Source of the DNA: a virus
DNA length: 35,490 nucleotides
Virus record (IMG/VR): IMGVR_UViG_3300021440_000077
Span: 1-35,490 of that record
Direction: 5' to 3' (one strand)
Positions 15,404-24,311 of the stretch are shown in pieces; position 1 is the first letter of the stretch; the number at the start of each line of letters is the position of its first letter. The notes under the pieces are model-generated. The model did not search any database. It saw only the letters and a program-made list of their open reading frames with translations, and had not been told where the DNA came from. The translations under genes and the position numbers were made by a program.

Positions 15404-15919
15404 TTATATGCGGTGTGAACGCATCCATGAACCGTTCTTTGAAAGTTCCCTACCTAAAGAGCCGGAATTAATTAACTTTAACACTTCTTGTGCAGCTTCC
15501 TGAACAGTATTGCCTCCGCGGAAAGTATAACTCTTAGAATTGCCATACTTAATACCAATAGTGTTGTCTGGATTGATTTTGATTTCTGAGATTACAGATG
15601 ATGACGGAGTTAGTGGTCTTCTAGGCGTTTTGTCTTTTGCAGGATTCCATTTAGCTAAATTCCTTTCAATCTGTTCGCCCATCATCTTTCTTACAGCTGG
15701 CGGGTATTGCATTGCAGCCAAATAAGCGTTTAATGCATCATTGTGTTCCTGTTGAGTTTGAGCTAATGCAGCGTCCTGTTCTGAACGATTGCGGAGAGCA
15801 TTGTTTTGAACAGCGCCTGGAACGTAAATTACATCATACGTGAAACCACCTGGCGCATTATTTGGTAATACGTCATTAATAGGAGCCATTGGCCCGAATA
15901 CTTGTGCAGTCGAAGCCAT
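15404..15919 (-). CDS. Virion-associated protein, 171 residues
   Basis: N-terminal ~100 residues are Gln/Asn/Ala-rich (SEQDAALAQTQQEHNDALNA) with a proline stretch (RRPLTPSSS). The C-terminal ~60 residues form a separate small domain: IGIKYGNSKSYTFRGGNTVQ, then EVLKLINSGSLGRELSKNGS. This resembles short KTSC-like folds in phage proteins, though I am not certain. Strong SD (AAGGAG) overlapping the end of the previous gene. Probably part of the ejection set. Confidence 0.55.
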   Translation of the reverse strand: MASTAQVFGPMAPINDVLPNNAPGGFTYDVIYVPGAVQNNALRNRSEQDAALAQTQQEHNDALNAYLAAMQYPPAVRKMMGEQIERNLAKWNPAKDKTPRRPLTPSSSVISEIKINPDNTIGIKYGNSKSYTFRGGNTVQEAAQEVLKLINSGSLGRELSKNGSWMRSHRI

Positions 15920-15929
15920 TAACTACTCC

Positions 15930-16100
15930 TTAGTAATTACCGAAAACAGAATTGATTGATGGCAACTGTAAATTAGGCTGCTGCTGACCAATCTGAAGTT
16001 GATTCTGTCTCAATGCATTAGCCTGGTTTTGAAGATCCTGATTTTCAGACTGTGCTTTTTTCTGTGCGGCTGAAATTGCTGCTAGAATTAAAGGAAACAT
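15930..16100 (-). CDS. Small 56-residue virion-region protein
   Basis: MFPLILAAISAAQKKAQSEN at the start, then a Gln/Asn-rich helix (DLQNQANALRQNQLQIGQQQ) and the tail SINSVFGNY. GAGG lies seven bases before the ATG, and the stop overlaps the SD of the next gene, so it is coupled. Its composition matches the neighbouring ejection-type proteins. The short hydrophobic N terminus could touch membrane. Confidence 0.6.
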   Translation of the reverse strand: MFPLILAAISAAQKKAQSENQDLQNQANALRQNQLQIGQQQPNLQLPSINSVFGNY

Positions 16101-16113
16101 TTTTTACCTCTAC

Positions 16114-16518
16114 TTATTTCGCGCGATTTGAATTTCTTACACCGTTCTTGTAATGAGAAGTATATTCCGCGCCAGACATACCCTTATTCCAAGGTGTTTT
16201 ACCTAATTGCGTTTTAAGACCCTTGTTTGCAATGCTGAGTTTCTTGCGATATTCAGGATTTGCATTATGCAATGTATAGTGTTCTTCGCGTGTCATAAAG
16301 ATTAGTTCATTTGCTGGGCAATGCCAGTAACGACCGCTTTCTTTCAATTCTGCAACAGAACGATATACCGTTATACCAGATGGTAAAGTCTTAACTTCAT
16401 CTCTATGATGTAAAATCCACATATGTTCGGTATCATTGATCGCTTTTTCATAGTTTTCAATGAGACTAACATCGTCTTTACAAATACGTCTTAAATAAGC
16501 TTCTACTGTATTAATCAT
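16114..16518 (-). CDS. HNH endonuclease with NUMOD3 motif
   Basis: A 134-residue free-standing nuclease inserted in the ejection-gene cluster. WILHHRDE (residues ~34-41) supplies the first His pair, HCPANELIFM the Asn, and REEHYTLHN the final His. The tail (KLSIANKGLKTQLGKTPWNK) is a NUMOD3-type DNA-binding segment, usual in homing endonucleases. It has its own promoter (16528-16556) placed so the mRNA would begin at or just before the ATG, and no SD. This differs from the flanking genes and suggests a mobile insertion. Confidence 0.82.
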   Translation of the reverse strand: MINTVEAYLRRICKDDVSLIENYEKAINDTEHMWILHHRDEVKTLPSGITVYRSVAELKESGRYWHCPANELIFMTREEHYTLHNANPEYRKKLSIANKGLKTQLGKTPWNKGMSGAEYTSHYKNGVRNSNRAK

Positions 16519-16527
16519 ATATTACCA

Positions 16528-16556
16528 AATATAGCAAATTTTACATCATTTGTAAA
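16528..16556 (-). promoter_or_regulatory. Sigma70-type promoter of the HNH gene at 16518
   Basis: On the minus strand TTTACA (16556-16551), a 17-base spacer ending TGC, and TATATT (16533-16528). The -10 ends 10 bases before the ATG, implying a nearly leaderless transcript. Confidence 0.75.
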
Positions 16557-16569
16557 CTCTGAATTTTCC

Positions 16570-17295
16570 TTAGCCGAAGATTTTCCCCAACAAAGACTTG
16601 TTGTTCTGCATTTGGTTAGCGGCTTTTTGCATAGCAATATTTGCTTGGTTTTGTGCAAGCATACTGTTATTATTTGCAAGGCCTTGAACATAGGAACCAA
16701 AGGCATTAGTAGTATTATCCAATGCATTCTGAGATAATCCCAATAAGTCTTTATTCTTATTGTAGATATTTGAATATGTCTGTTGGCCCAAATTAGCATT
16801 AGTGGAAAATTCCTGCAATGCTCTAGCTCTATCTTGCTGATAACGGTCGAAACTTTTATCCCATTCTTCAGAAGCCAAAGCCTGTTGCTTAGCTGCAAGA
16901 GCGTCAGTATAATCAGAACTAAACATATTACCAGCATTAGCCATAGAATTCGTAATAGCATTAGTAGCCTTGTTAACTCTCTGATTTGCCGCCTTGGAAT
17001 AGAAATCTTCAATAGACTTGTCATAACCGGATTGACCAGCATCATATGGAGTAAGATTTTCTAAATCTTGAACTCTCTGATCATACTGTCCAGCCTGATT
17101 CCCATAATTAGCATTTACCTTATTGAGGTATTGCTGATATAATGAATTATTCCTAGATGCTGCATCTTCAGCTGCTTTTGCTGCTTCATCTAATGTTGCA
17201 TTTGCTCTCGAGAGATTTCTACCACCACGAACTCCAAAAATATCGCCCGGATCGAAAATCTGACTCAATGTTTCTTTTGTATCACCTACTGCCAT
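16570..17295 (-). CDS. Probable DNA-ejection protein, 241 residues (gp7-like position)
   Basis: Helical, rich in Ala, Asn and Gln (ATLDEAAKAAEDAASRNNSL, NRVNKATNAITNSMANAGNM), ending in SLLGKIFG. Size and composition fit P22 gp7-type ejection proteins, and it follows the gp10-like gene as expected. Strong SD (AAGGAG). An AATAAATA element at 17311-17318 lies just upstream, inside the last codons of the previous gene. Confidence 0.58.
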   Translation of the reverse strand: MAVGDTKETLSQIFDPGDIFGVRGGRNLSRANATLDEAAKAAEDAASRNNSLYQQYLNKVNANYGNQAGQYDQRVQDLENLTPYDAGQSGYDKSIEDFYSKAANQRVNKATNAITNSMANAGNMFSSDYTDALAAKQQALASEEWDKSFDRYQQDRARALQEFSTNANLGQQTYSNIYNKNKDLLGLSQNALDNTTNAFGSYVQGLANNNSMLAQNQANIAMQKAANQMQNNKSLLGKIFG

Positions 17296-17305
17296 ACAAG
17301 TCTCC

Positions 17306-17599
17306 TTACATATTTATTATGATAACTAGAGCGTTCGATTCGAGCTCTATAAATTGTTGTTGAAGGTTAATTACTCCTCCAGAAATACCGTCTTTAGTAA
17401 ACGCCATATATGGAACTACTTCAGTTCTATTATTCATGAACGTTTGAGGAAGGACATTCTTTCCCTCTTTGCATAATTTCTTATACAAAGTTAGATGTCC
17501 TTGTTCAATACATTTCCATCCGTTGTCTACAGAAACATTCCATGTTCCTGCCAATCCTTGCAAAATATCATTTACTGATGACCCCTGGTTTAAATTCAT
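17306..17599 (-). CDS. Hypothetical 97-residue protein between gp10-like and ejection genes
   Basis: No family recognised. Contains SVNDILQGLAGTWNVSVDNG and ends with INLQQQFIELESNALVIIIN. It sits nine bases after the gp10-like gene with an AAGG SD. In P22 this slot holds the tail needle gene, but this protein is too short and lacks coiled-coil character. Probably a small virion or assembly protein. Confidence 0.55.
   Translation of the reverse strand: MNLNQGSSVNDILQGLAGTWNVSVDNGWKCIEQGHLTLYKKLCKEGKNVLPQTFMNNRTEVVPYMAFTKDGISGGVINLQQQFIELESNALVIIINM
17311..17318 (-). promoter_or_regulatory. Late-promoter-like AATAAATA
   Basis: The minus strand reads CATAATAAATATGTAAGG just before the gene starting at 17295. 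One mismatch to the T4 late consensus. It overlaps coding sequence, so support is modest. Confidence 0.35.
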
Positions 17600-17607
17600 A
17601 TATTACC

Positions 17608-19221
17608 TTAAATTGGAGTGTTCAAAATATCAAATCTCAAAGAAGCATCCGAGATTACGAAGTCTGAATTTTCAGAGAACATAACCTTTAATACGGCCTG
17701 TCTCATTCTACCCAAATTCAACCATGAGAGTCTTGTGGAATACTGACCGCGTTCACCCAATGAACCTTCGATTACGTTACCAAAAGTCATGCCACCGTCT
17801 TGAGATACTTGAAGTAATGCTTTAGAAAGTTTACCGTAATTCTCGATGGCACCTACATTGCATTCTAGATTTAACTGGTATAAAACGAATGGCTTGTAAT
17901 CTGCTGTGATTACAGGTGTCTGTCTAACACGATATAATGGTAAAGAATGTTCCGCATCGAAATCTTCACAATAATAATCATCGTCCAGAATATACAAATT
18001 ACCGTTTTCGCAGCATCCTGTAATAATTTTGTTATTGAACCAAACAGCATAGAGAGGCATATAAGGCTTGTTCTTGGAAGTATAGTAATTTCGAGAGCTT
18101 CTAATATGCCATTCACCAGTCATAACGTCATAGCAATATGTTTCGTTACCAACTGTAAACAAATAGAAGTTATGATTATTCTTGGAATATGTCCATGCTC
18201 GGGTATTAGAAATCTCATTGGCATTTAATATTCTATCAAGCCATTCTTCAGAAATCTTAGAAACCTTAGTTCCTTCAATCATCAAAACACACTTGGCATT
18301 AGCTTTACCTGTGCCGATACAGAACTGAGTTTGATTGACAGATGCCAATGAATACTTAGCTTCTAGACCTTGTTCCTTGTTGATTGTGTAAGAAACTCTT
18401 TGCCAAGTCTGAAAAGATTCAGCATCACCTCTCTGCCAGAATTCAATAGAAGTCGGGCCGTATAAAGTCAATAATGCACCGACAGAATAAATTGCAGTAA
18501 CACGGTCAGAAGAAGATTCAGCATTGAAATACATCTGGACGCCATAGTCATCTAGGAAACAATATTCTCCAGAATTAACTGGTTTCATTTTAACAGTTAT
18601 CTTATCCTCTTCATATTGCACCTCACCGTCAACAATATCAAATACTTGACGTTCTTCTTGAGATAGTGGATATGGCTTAGAATAATAAACATAACCAGAA
18701 CCTAAATCGTTTAATACGATAGACCCAGAAACGACAGCGATGTGAGTAGGTCTAATATAAAGATTTTCAGTAATTCGTTTAGGTAAAGTTATAGAAACAG
18801 ACTCACCGTCTTTAATATCATAGCCATGAATAGCAACACCGTCTACCCATAATAGAATATCGCGTTCACCTGCAGATTCAGCAAATTCTACTTTATTGCC
18901 AGCTGTATATTCGCCGATTACTTCTGTATTATATCCATTGTCAATTCTATAAATGTTACCGTTATATGCGACAAAAAGAGACTGAGCATAGTTCGTCTCT
19001 CTTAAACCTGTAGAAGGAACATACATACCGTCAATTTGTGCAGTTGTCCCGAGTGACATCAGATACTTGATACCTGGGCAACTTTGCATAAAACGACGAG
19101 CATCATCCTTGGAACCGTTAAATCCTGTAAACATATTACGGGACATTGCAGCACCTTGAATTGATGGGTTTTTAGTCTTAGCTGTAGATCCTACAAAACT
19201 GTATACTAAATTCTTAGCCAT
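17608..19221 (-). CDS. Tail hub / packaged-DNA stabilisation protein, P22 gp10-like
   Basis: A 537-residue protein resembling P22 gp10 (472 residues). The start, FVGSTAKTKNPSIQGAAMSR, fits the gp10 opening in which the chain first lists the genes of its sources. Beta-propeller-like strands follow: LFVAYNGNIYRIDNG, ILLWVDGVAIHGYD, GALLTLYGPTSIEFWQRGD, TYCYDVMTGEWHIRS. The block LYGPTSIEFWQRGD followed by Trp-Arg and CIGTG is typical. It plugs the portal channel after packaging, with the gp4-like protein encoded just upstream. SD AAGAGG. Confidence 0.82.
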   Translation of the reverse strand: MAKNLVYSFVGSTAKTKNPSIQGAAMSRNMFTGFNGSKDDARRFMQSCPGIKYLMSLGTTAQIDGMYVPSTGLRETNYAQSLFVAYNGNIYRIDNGYNTEVIGEYTAGNKVEFAESAGERDILLWVDGVAIHGYDIKDGESVSITLPKRITENLYIRPTHIAVVSGSIVLNDLGSGYVYYSKPYPLSQEERQVFDIVDGEVQYEEDKITVKMKPVNSGEYCFLDDYGVQMYFNAESSSDRVTAIYSVGALLTLYGPTSIEFWQRGDAESFQTWQRVSYTINKEQGLEAKYSLASVNQTQFCIGTGKANAKCVLMIEGTKVSKISEEWLDRILNANEISNTRAWTYSKNNHNFYLFTVGNETYCYDVMTGEWHIRSSRNYYTSKNKPYMPLYAVWFNNKIITGCCENGNLYILDDDYYCEDFDAEHSLPLYRVRQTPVITADYKPFVLYQLNLECNVGAIENYGKLSKALLQVSQDGGMTFGNVIEGSLGERGQYSTRLSWLNLGRMRQAVLKVMFSENSDFVISDASLRFDILNTPI

Positions 19222-19230
19222 TTAAACCTC

Positions 19231-20109
19231 TTACCATGATCTTGGATAATAACCATTGTAGAAAGAATCCAAATATGAACCTCCTTCTACAAAGTTATAA
19301 GTCATCGGTCTATTTGCCTGGTTAATTCTCTTTAACAATCTCAAACCATTTGCATATTCTTCATCGAAGAACTGCTTAATATCAATTAACTTATAGCGCA
19401 AACATAATTTAGCGCAAAGTCCCTCTTCAATAACCGATAAAACCTTCTCAGAGAAATATAATCTGTCATTCAATTTGTACTGAGGAATTGTCTTTAAATA
19501 TGTAATTCTATAATTTACTGTCTGAATACTATCAGTTTCTATAATAAAGACTTCGTAGTTATATTCAATATTTTCAACTTTATGTTTTTCTAACTGAGTT
19601 TCGCACATATAGAATGTAGGCAAACTTCTCTTAGTACAAGCGTCCAATACCTGCTTTTCCGCTGGATAAATCGGAACATAACGTTCACCCAATTTTCGGG
19701 TTAATGCTGTTACTCTATCTGGAAGAGGATTAATAATTAAATCAGGCCATTTAATATCTGGACGTTCTACCCATTCAAAGATATATGTTCCCGGGATAGC
19801 CTGACAACCATATACTTTATTTTCGCATTTTCTTACCTTACCAACCAATTGACTAGATGCGGCAGGTAATTCTGCAACTTCTTCCCAGCCATCAGGTAAC
19901 TCTTCCATGATACGGATAATGCCATTACTAATGACATCTGCAATCTCAACATCTGAGAGAGCTAAATTCTGGGCTGAAAGTTCGGCAATAACAGACATTA
20001 AATCTTTTAATCCAGCCATTGCTTCAGTCCCGGAAACAGATTGGCCATTGCCGCATAATGAACATTTTTGATAAGCATCATTTATAAGTGTGTTTACAGT
20101 TGTAGACAT
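19231..20109 (-). CDS. Head-completion adaptor, P22 gp4-like
   Basis: A 292-residue protein whose first ~60 residues (TTVNTLINDAYQKCSLCGNG, then GLKDLMSVIAELSAQNLALS) match the helical start of P22 gp4-type adaptors that attach below the portal. It is longer than P22 gp4 (166 residues); the extra C-terminal part (LRYKLIDIKQFFDEEYANGL) is helical. Position between coat and gp10-like genes supports the call. A terminator and late-promoter-like element lie just upstream. Confidence 0.75.
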   Translation of the reverse strand: MSTTVNTLINDAYQKCSLCGNGQSVSGTEAMAGLKDLMSVIAELSAQNLALSDVEIADVISNGIIRIMEELPDGWEEVAELPAASSQLVGKVRKCENKVYGCQAIPGTYIFEWVERPDIKWPDLIINPLPDRVTALTRKLGERYVPIYPAEKQVLDACTKRSLPTFYMCETQLEKHKVENIEYNYEVFIIETDSIQTVNYRITYLKTIPQYKLNDRLYFSEKVLSVIEEGLCAKLCLRYKLIDIKQFFDEEYANGLRLLKRINQANRPMTYNFVEGGSYLDSFYNGYYPRSW

Positions 20110-20133
20110 AAAATCTCCAAATATTATCTTATA

Positions 20134-20141
20134 TATTTATT
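20134..20141 (-). promoter_or_regulatory. Late-promoter-like AATAAATA before the gp4-like gene
   Basis: The minus strand reads TTATAATAAATATATAAG, immediately after the coat-gene terminator and about 25 bases before the start codon. Near-identical to the element before the portal. Confidence 0.5.
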
Positions 20142-20147
20142 ATAACA

Positions 20148-20180
20148 AAAAAGAGCTGAGGAACTTCCTCAACCCTTTTT
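20148..20180 (-). terminator. Rho-independent terminator after the coat gene
   Basis: On the minus strand AAAAAGGGTTGAGG pairs with CCTCAGCTCTTTTT (14 pairs with G-U wobbles) around the loop AAGTT, ending in a T run. It would reduce read-through from the highly expressed coat gene into the gp4-like gene. Confidence 0.8.
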
Positions 20181-20201
20181 AAATTGTTATTTCACTTTAG
20201 A

Positions 20202-21380
20202 TTAGTCAATCTTGAACCAACCAACGACCGCCTTACGAGGATCTGGCAATGTAACAGCATATGGAAGATCCAATCTTGTGAGAGTCGTCATATTCTGGCC
20301 ATTTCCGTAAGTGCTCATCTTGATGGAAACGTTGTTGACAGTTTCAGTAACGTTTTCAGAACCCGGAAGGTCGCTGAATGTATACTTATCGAAACCAACA
20401 GCATCTTCAGTTCTGCACTGACCGAGAGCATACTTACCGGAAGCTACAGCGAGTTCTGGAGCAGCAGTGGTGTAACCAGTCGGAACCCAAGCGTTTGCGT
20501 TGTTGATATTGTGACCTTCAACAGCGAAGCGGACAGCCGGAACCTTACCGTTCTTGTCTGCGATGATGAAGAGGTCCTGGTCGGTTTCCATACCGTCAAC
20601 ACCAATCAACTTAGCATTGACCTTGAAAGGAACGCCTGGAGCAGCAGTGAATGCAACATCGTAGCCAGCAGTAATGGTAGCAGTGCCATCCTTAGCAGTA
20701 ACAGCAGTAACAGCCATAGCAGCAGTTTCGTCACCAGCAACAGTTACAACCGGCATGAGGCTTTCTTCAACGACAGAAGCACCAGCATACTGGCCTAAAT
20801 AAGCGTCCTTATAAATCTTGGACTGGATTTCAGACGGAATGAAGTTTGCGAGACCGCCGTTAGCAATGGTGCCTGCAACAGTCGGCTTGAGGAACGAAAT
20901 CTTTGTACCTGCGACACCAACTTCGTCAAGAGCCTTAGACATATCAGTGAGGGTCTTGAAGTTAGCAGAACCAGTAACAACCTGGAATGCCTTGTTGATA
21001 GTCTGGTCGATAGCGTCCTTTTCAACAGAACGAGCGAGCTTAACACCACGAGGCTTAGCAATTTCGTTTGTGAAAGATTCAATATCGGTTAAACGGTTCC
21101 ATGCATCGAGTTCGACAGAAGTATTCTTGTTCTGAAGAGTAACATCGACTTCGACTTCGTTGATGGTATCTGGATTTGCTTCGAGACCATCGGCAACTTG
21201 ACCCGGGTCAGGAATATAAATGGAATAAGTCTTGCCATACTTCTTGCCATCAAGTTCACCCTGTGACATGTAGGAATGAGCTTTCTTTAAGTATGGAAGG
21301 TTGTCATAAACTTCACCAGCGATGAGCTTGGTCTTGTGGTTATTGCTGAACTTGTTACCAGCACCTGTATTCTTAATCAT
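20202..21380 (-). CDS. Major coat protein, P22 gp5-like
   Basis: A 392-residue capsid protein. The N-terminal part (KLIAGEVYDNLPYLKKAHSY, TYSIYIPDPGQVADGL) and EVDVTLQNKNTSVELDAWNR followed by a long helix fit the HK97-fold P22 coat family. Residues ~205-330 form an inserted beta-rich domain (AVTAVTAKDGTATITAGYDV) comparable to the P22 I-domain. It is directly downstream of the scaffold gene. Codons look more restricted and GC-richer than in neighbours (many AAC, ACC, GTC), as expected for high expression. Confidence 0.85.
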   Translation of the reverse strand: MIKNTGAGNKFSNNHKTKLIAGEVYDNLPYLKKAHSYMSQGELDGKKYGKTYSIYIPDPGQVADGLEANPDTINEVEVDVTLQNKNTSVELDAWNRLTDIESFTNEIAKPRGVKLARSVEKDAIDQTINKAFQVVTGSANFKTLTDMSKALDEVGVAGTKISFLKPTVAGTIANGGLANFIPSEIQSKIYKDAYLGQYAGASVVEESLMPVVTVAGDETAAMAVTAVTAKDGTATITAGYDVAFTAAPGVPFKVNAKLIGVDGMETDQDLFIIADKNGKVPAVRFAVEGHNINNANAWVPTGYTTAAPELAVASGKYALGQCRTEDAVGFDKYTFSDLPGSENVTETVNNVSIKMSTYGNGQNMTTLTRLDLPYAVTLPDPRKAVVGWFKID

Positions 21381-21399
21381 AATGATAATCCTTTAATGT

Positions 21400-22248
21400 T
21401 TAATGTGTTCTGAGATACTCTAATACTGAATCATCCGAATCAAATATCGAGCCCCTTGTTGTTTCTTGCTGCAATCCTGGCTTGCCAACTACTGGAGCAG
21501 GTGCAACCATTTCTTTACGAAGTTTGGACTCAAGTTCTCTGATTTTGAATTGCCTATCCATGTCAGTAACAGATTCGTTGAACATGTCTTCTACAATTTC
21601 TGGCTTCGTTGCCATTTCATAGAGAATCTTCGGACCTAAATCGCTTCTCATTATATACATTGCTGTTTCTTTGTCAGAATCAACGAGTTCACCTAATCCA
21701 TTCTGAAGTGCTTTTCCGATTGTTTCACGATACTGTTGTTCGGCTTCTGGAGTCTTAAACAGTTTCTTTACATTTTCGTCTGCACGAGAACGATATGTGT
21801 TAATTTCTTGATCCTTACGAGACTGTTCAGCATATGCTTTCTGAGCTTCTTGCAACTTAGAGTTCCACATGTTATCGAAACGCTGTTGAACTAAAGCATC
21901 AATATAGCTATCGTCTGTCTCGAACTGTTCACGATTCAAAGGCTGATACTTATTTGGATTTTCGAGTTTGTCGAGTCGTTGCAATAGTTCATTATATTGA
22001 TTCTGCAACTGACTGTAACGGTCCTCGTATTTCTGTTTCTGCCTGCCTAATTGCTTGCGGAAACTATAAGTCATCTCTTCTTCGTGAGTCCTGCCACCAT
22101 TGCCCTTTTCAATGACGTCTTTGTTTTCTACTCCAGGGACTTGCTGAGGGTCTACTGTTTCGGAGGGGGTCTGAGTATCTTGATTTTCTAAACTTTCAGC
22201 ATCGTTTAAATTATCTTCGACACCATTAACCATTTCTTCATCAATCAT
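21400..22248 (-). CDS. Scaffolding protein, P22 gp8-like
   Basis: A 282-residue, highly charged helical protein close in length to P22 gp8 (303). Gln/Glu-rich coiled coil (YSFRKQLGRQKQKYEDRYSQ, QNQYNELLQRLDKLENPN) and a basic segment near the end (FKIRELESKLRKEM), consistent with coat-binding scaffolds. I use the ATG at 22248 (MIDEEMVNGVEDNL) behind AGG; an in-frame ATG at 22281 is closer to the candidate late start site and has no SD. Confidence 0.78.
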   Translation of the reverse strand: MIDEEMVNGVEDNLNDAESLENQDTQTPSETVDPQQVPGVENKDVIEKGNGGRTHEEEMTYSFRKQLGRQKQKYEDRYSQLQNQYNELLQRLDKLENPNKYQPLNREQFETDDSYIDALVQQRFDNMWNSKLQEAQKAYAEQSRKDQEINTYRSRADENVKKLFKTPEAEQQYRETIGKALQNGLGELVDSDKETAMYIMRSDLGPKILYEMATKPEIVEDMFNESVTDMDRQFKIRELESKLRKEMVAPAPVVGKPGLQQETTRGSIFDSDDSVLEYLRTH

Positions 22249-22293
22249 GTTTTTACCTATAAGTGCGATTAGGGTTCGCATTACCCATTGTTA

Positions 22294-22301
22294 TATTTAT
22301 A
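22294..22301 (-). promoter_or_regulatory. Late-promoter candidate TATAAATA before scaffold and coat
   Basis: Exact match to the T4 late consensus on the minus strand, just after the large-terminase stop and ~45 bases before the scaffold start. Position before the scaffold/coat pair is what a late promoter would need. Confidence 0.55.
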
Positions 22302-22308
22302 AAAGCAA

Positions 22309-23562
22309 TTATCCCATAAATTGGCATTGCCTTGTTGTTCTCTCCAATAATAATCCTCTAGGTTGATCATCAGTATAGAAGCTCAATGCAAAAGCGTCTG
22401 CAGAGTCAGGAGAACGTTTCAGAATTAAACGAATATCGTCCTTGGGGATTAATTGAATGCGATCATGATTACTCATGATATATCGTGTAGCCTTTAATTC
22501 CTCTCTTAATTGTTCATCCAATCCAGAAATACCGTGATCAATAATGTAACGTTTTGCTTTCAAATAAATTTCTGCTCTTGCATTTAGGTATGCCTTGTCT
22601 TCTGGAGCTCCACCGAATGGTACTAGATTTACTAATGATTTATATTCAGAATCCATTAATAATTCATAAAGACCTAAACCAAATGCTTGGTCAATATTAA
22701 TTCCAGAGAAGTTAGAAGCACCATATTCGTGAATCCAACGCTTTACCAACGCAAACATATCTTTATTTGTTGTTACGCCAATGCGTTCTAATTTTTCTAT
22801 GTGATTACCTTTTCGTAATAATATACAGTTGCAGTCCCTTCCCAGACCGCTCATATCTATACCGATAGAGAGGCAGGTTCCAGAAGTAGGTGCAGGTTCC
22901 AGTAATGAGTCAGTAAAAATTGCACCTGAATTTTCATCGTCACACTCTATACCCAAAAATTCTCTTTGCCATGCAGCTTCGGAGAGACAAGATTTTCGCA
23001 TCAATTCGATTTCTTGTTCTGTGATTTTCGGGTTATCTCGTGTCGTTGCGGTAATAACCTTTACATTATTTTCCTTTACGAATGCTGTAACCCAGTTCAT
23101 GCTTCTAGGAGTAGATAACCAGATTTGTCGGGTCTTAACATTACAGTCTCTCATGCAAAATGGAACAATATTCAAGATTTCTGGAGCAGACAAAGCAATC
23201 TCGTCACAAATGGTCAATGCAATCTTTGAAAAACCTCTTAAGTTATCCAGGTTTTCATACGACGCAAAATAAATTACACCGTCTTTGTAGCATATCTTCA
23301 TAGAAACTTTGTGGATCTCGAATTCACCAGGTTTTAATATTTCATAAAGTCGTGCCACACATTCACTGAATAATACTTCAGTTACCTGTCTAAATGACGG
23401 ACCCAAACAAAGAACTCTCTGACCTTTCAATAAAGCTAATACTGCCATCAATGAGGCAATGTATGATTTTCCCGCACCTCTGCCACAACGAAGATAAACT
23501 ATGTCCTCTTTAGAACATATTAACTCTTTCTGATGTTTAAAAAGTTTTACGTGAATATCCAT
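22309..23562 (-). CDS. Terminase large subunit
   Basis: A 417-residue packaging motor and nuclease. Walker A is GRGAGKS (27-33); Walker B is LTICDE (116-121). WLSTPRSMNWV follows as the coupling segment. The C-terminal RNase H-like nuclease begins at SIGIDMSGLGRDCN, whose first Asp is the expected metal ligand, and a later Asp occurs in RSPDSADAFALSF. It would cut and pump DNA through the portal. Its ATG overlaps the small-subunit stop (TAATG). Confidence 0.93.
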   Translation of the reverse strand: MDIHVKLFKHQKELICSKEDIVYLRCGRGAGKSYIASLMAVLALLKGQRVLCLGPSFRQVTEVLFSECVARLYEILKPGEFEIHKVSMKICYKDGVIYFASYENLDNLRGFSKIALTICDEIALSAPEILNIVPFCMRDCNVKTRQIWLSTPRSMNWVTAFVKENNVKVITATTRDNPKITEQEIELMRKSCLSEAAWQREFLGIECDDENSGAIFTDSLLEPAPTSGTCLSIGIDMSGLGRDCNCILLRKGNHIEKLERIGVTTNKDMFALVKRWIHEYGASNFSGINIDQAFGLGLYELLMDSEYKSLVNLVPFGGAPEDKAYLNARAEIYLKAKRYIIDHGISGLDEQLREELKATRYIMSNHDRIQLIPKDDIRLILKRSPDSADAFALSFYTDDQPRGLLLERTTRQCQFMG

Positions 23563-24119
23563 TAAACGTCTTCTATAATAATATTAATCGAATTGTCAGA
23601 CTTAACGTCAGCTTGAACTGTCTGTTCTACCTTTTCAGAATATTCGTTCTTGAAACGTCTCTTTAGAATCTCGTTATACTGTATTTTACCTTCTGCATAA
23701 TACTTGAAGGTTATATCATTCATAATTCTGTATTTCATTTCAAGATACCATTCTCTTATAGCGTCTAATAATTCTAAAGTTTCTGGTGCGAACTGACAAT
23801 TACCACTATAAGAGTTACTGGTAAATAAAGGTTTGCATCTATAGTCAGAAGGTCTTAGTTCCTTAGGTAAATAACCTTGAATACGTGACATAAATGTTGC
23901 AATTTGATTCGGTGAAATCTGCTCTTTCTGAAACGAGTTCTCCATATTGCAGTTCAGGATAGCGAGAGAAATACCAGTAGGTGAATAACCATTATCTTCA
24001 TACTTAATTTCACCGAAACCGTCAGATTCTAATACTGGTTTCGTAAAATTTTCTAAGAGGAACTTAAATTGTTTCTCTCTTTTCTTTTTCAATATAACTT
24101 CTCCGCCACCTAATCCCAT
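23562..24119 (-). CDS. Probable terminase small subunit
   Basis: A 185-residue protein in the small-terminase slot directly upstream of the large subunit, with overlapping stop and start. Motifs are not diagnostic: a basic start (ILKKKREKQFKFLLENF), a helical region (LELLDAIREWYLEMKYRI) and RRFKNEYSEKVEQTVQADVK near the end. It would recognise phage DNA for packaging. Called from gene order. Confidence 0.62.
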   Translation of the reverse strand: MGLGGGEVILKKKREKQFKFLLENFTKPVLESDGFGEIKYEDNGYSPTGISLAILNCNMENSFQKEQISPNQIATFMSRIQGYLPKELRPSDYRCKPLFTSNSYSGNCQFAPETLELLDAIREWYLEMKYRIMNDITFKYYAEGKIQYNEILKRRFKNEYSEKVEQTVQADVKSDNSINIIIEDV

Positions 24120-24268
24120 TACAGGCCTCCTCGAAAATCTAATTTACTAAGTTGAATGTAAATATCCTTTAACAAATCTTTAATTTCTTTAAGATCTTCC
24201 TTATAATTTAAAATCTCCTGAGCTTCCTCTTTAGGCTCAGGAGATGCGGTTTTTGCAATCTTCTTCAT
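24119..24268 (-). CDS. Small 49-residue protein upstream of terminase
   Basis: MKKIAKTASPEPKEEAQEIL at the start, then a lysine-rich helix (KEDLKEIKDLLKDIYIQLSK). The stop overlaps the next start (TAATG) and its last codons contain the GGAGG SD for that gene. A TATAAATA element lies about 45 bases upstream. Probably an assembly cofactor; no family recognised. Confidence 0.6.
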   Translation of the reverse strand: MKKIAKTASPEPKEEAQEILNYKEDLKEIKDLLKDIYIQLSKLDFRGGL

Positions 24269-24311
24269 AAATCATGTCCCTGTGTGCTTATGCGGCACAT
24301 TCGCCATGATA

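Noticed and set aside
16515-17045. 176-residue minus-strand ORF
   Set aside because: Another frame of the 241-residue gene; Leu/Arg/Ile-rich and without an SD, while the other frame has AAGGAG and phage-like composition.
20184-20798. 204-residue plus-strand ORF
   Set aside because: Antisense to the coat gene; Ser-rich shadow.
22249-22281. Longer start for the scaffold gene
   Set aside because: No SD before 22281, and it would leave almost no leader after the late box; 22248 has AGG at usable spacing. Not excluded.
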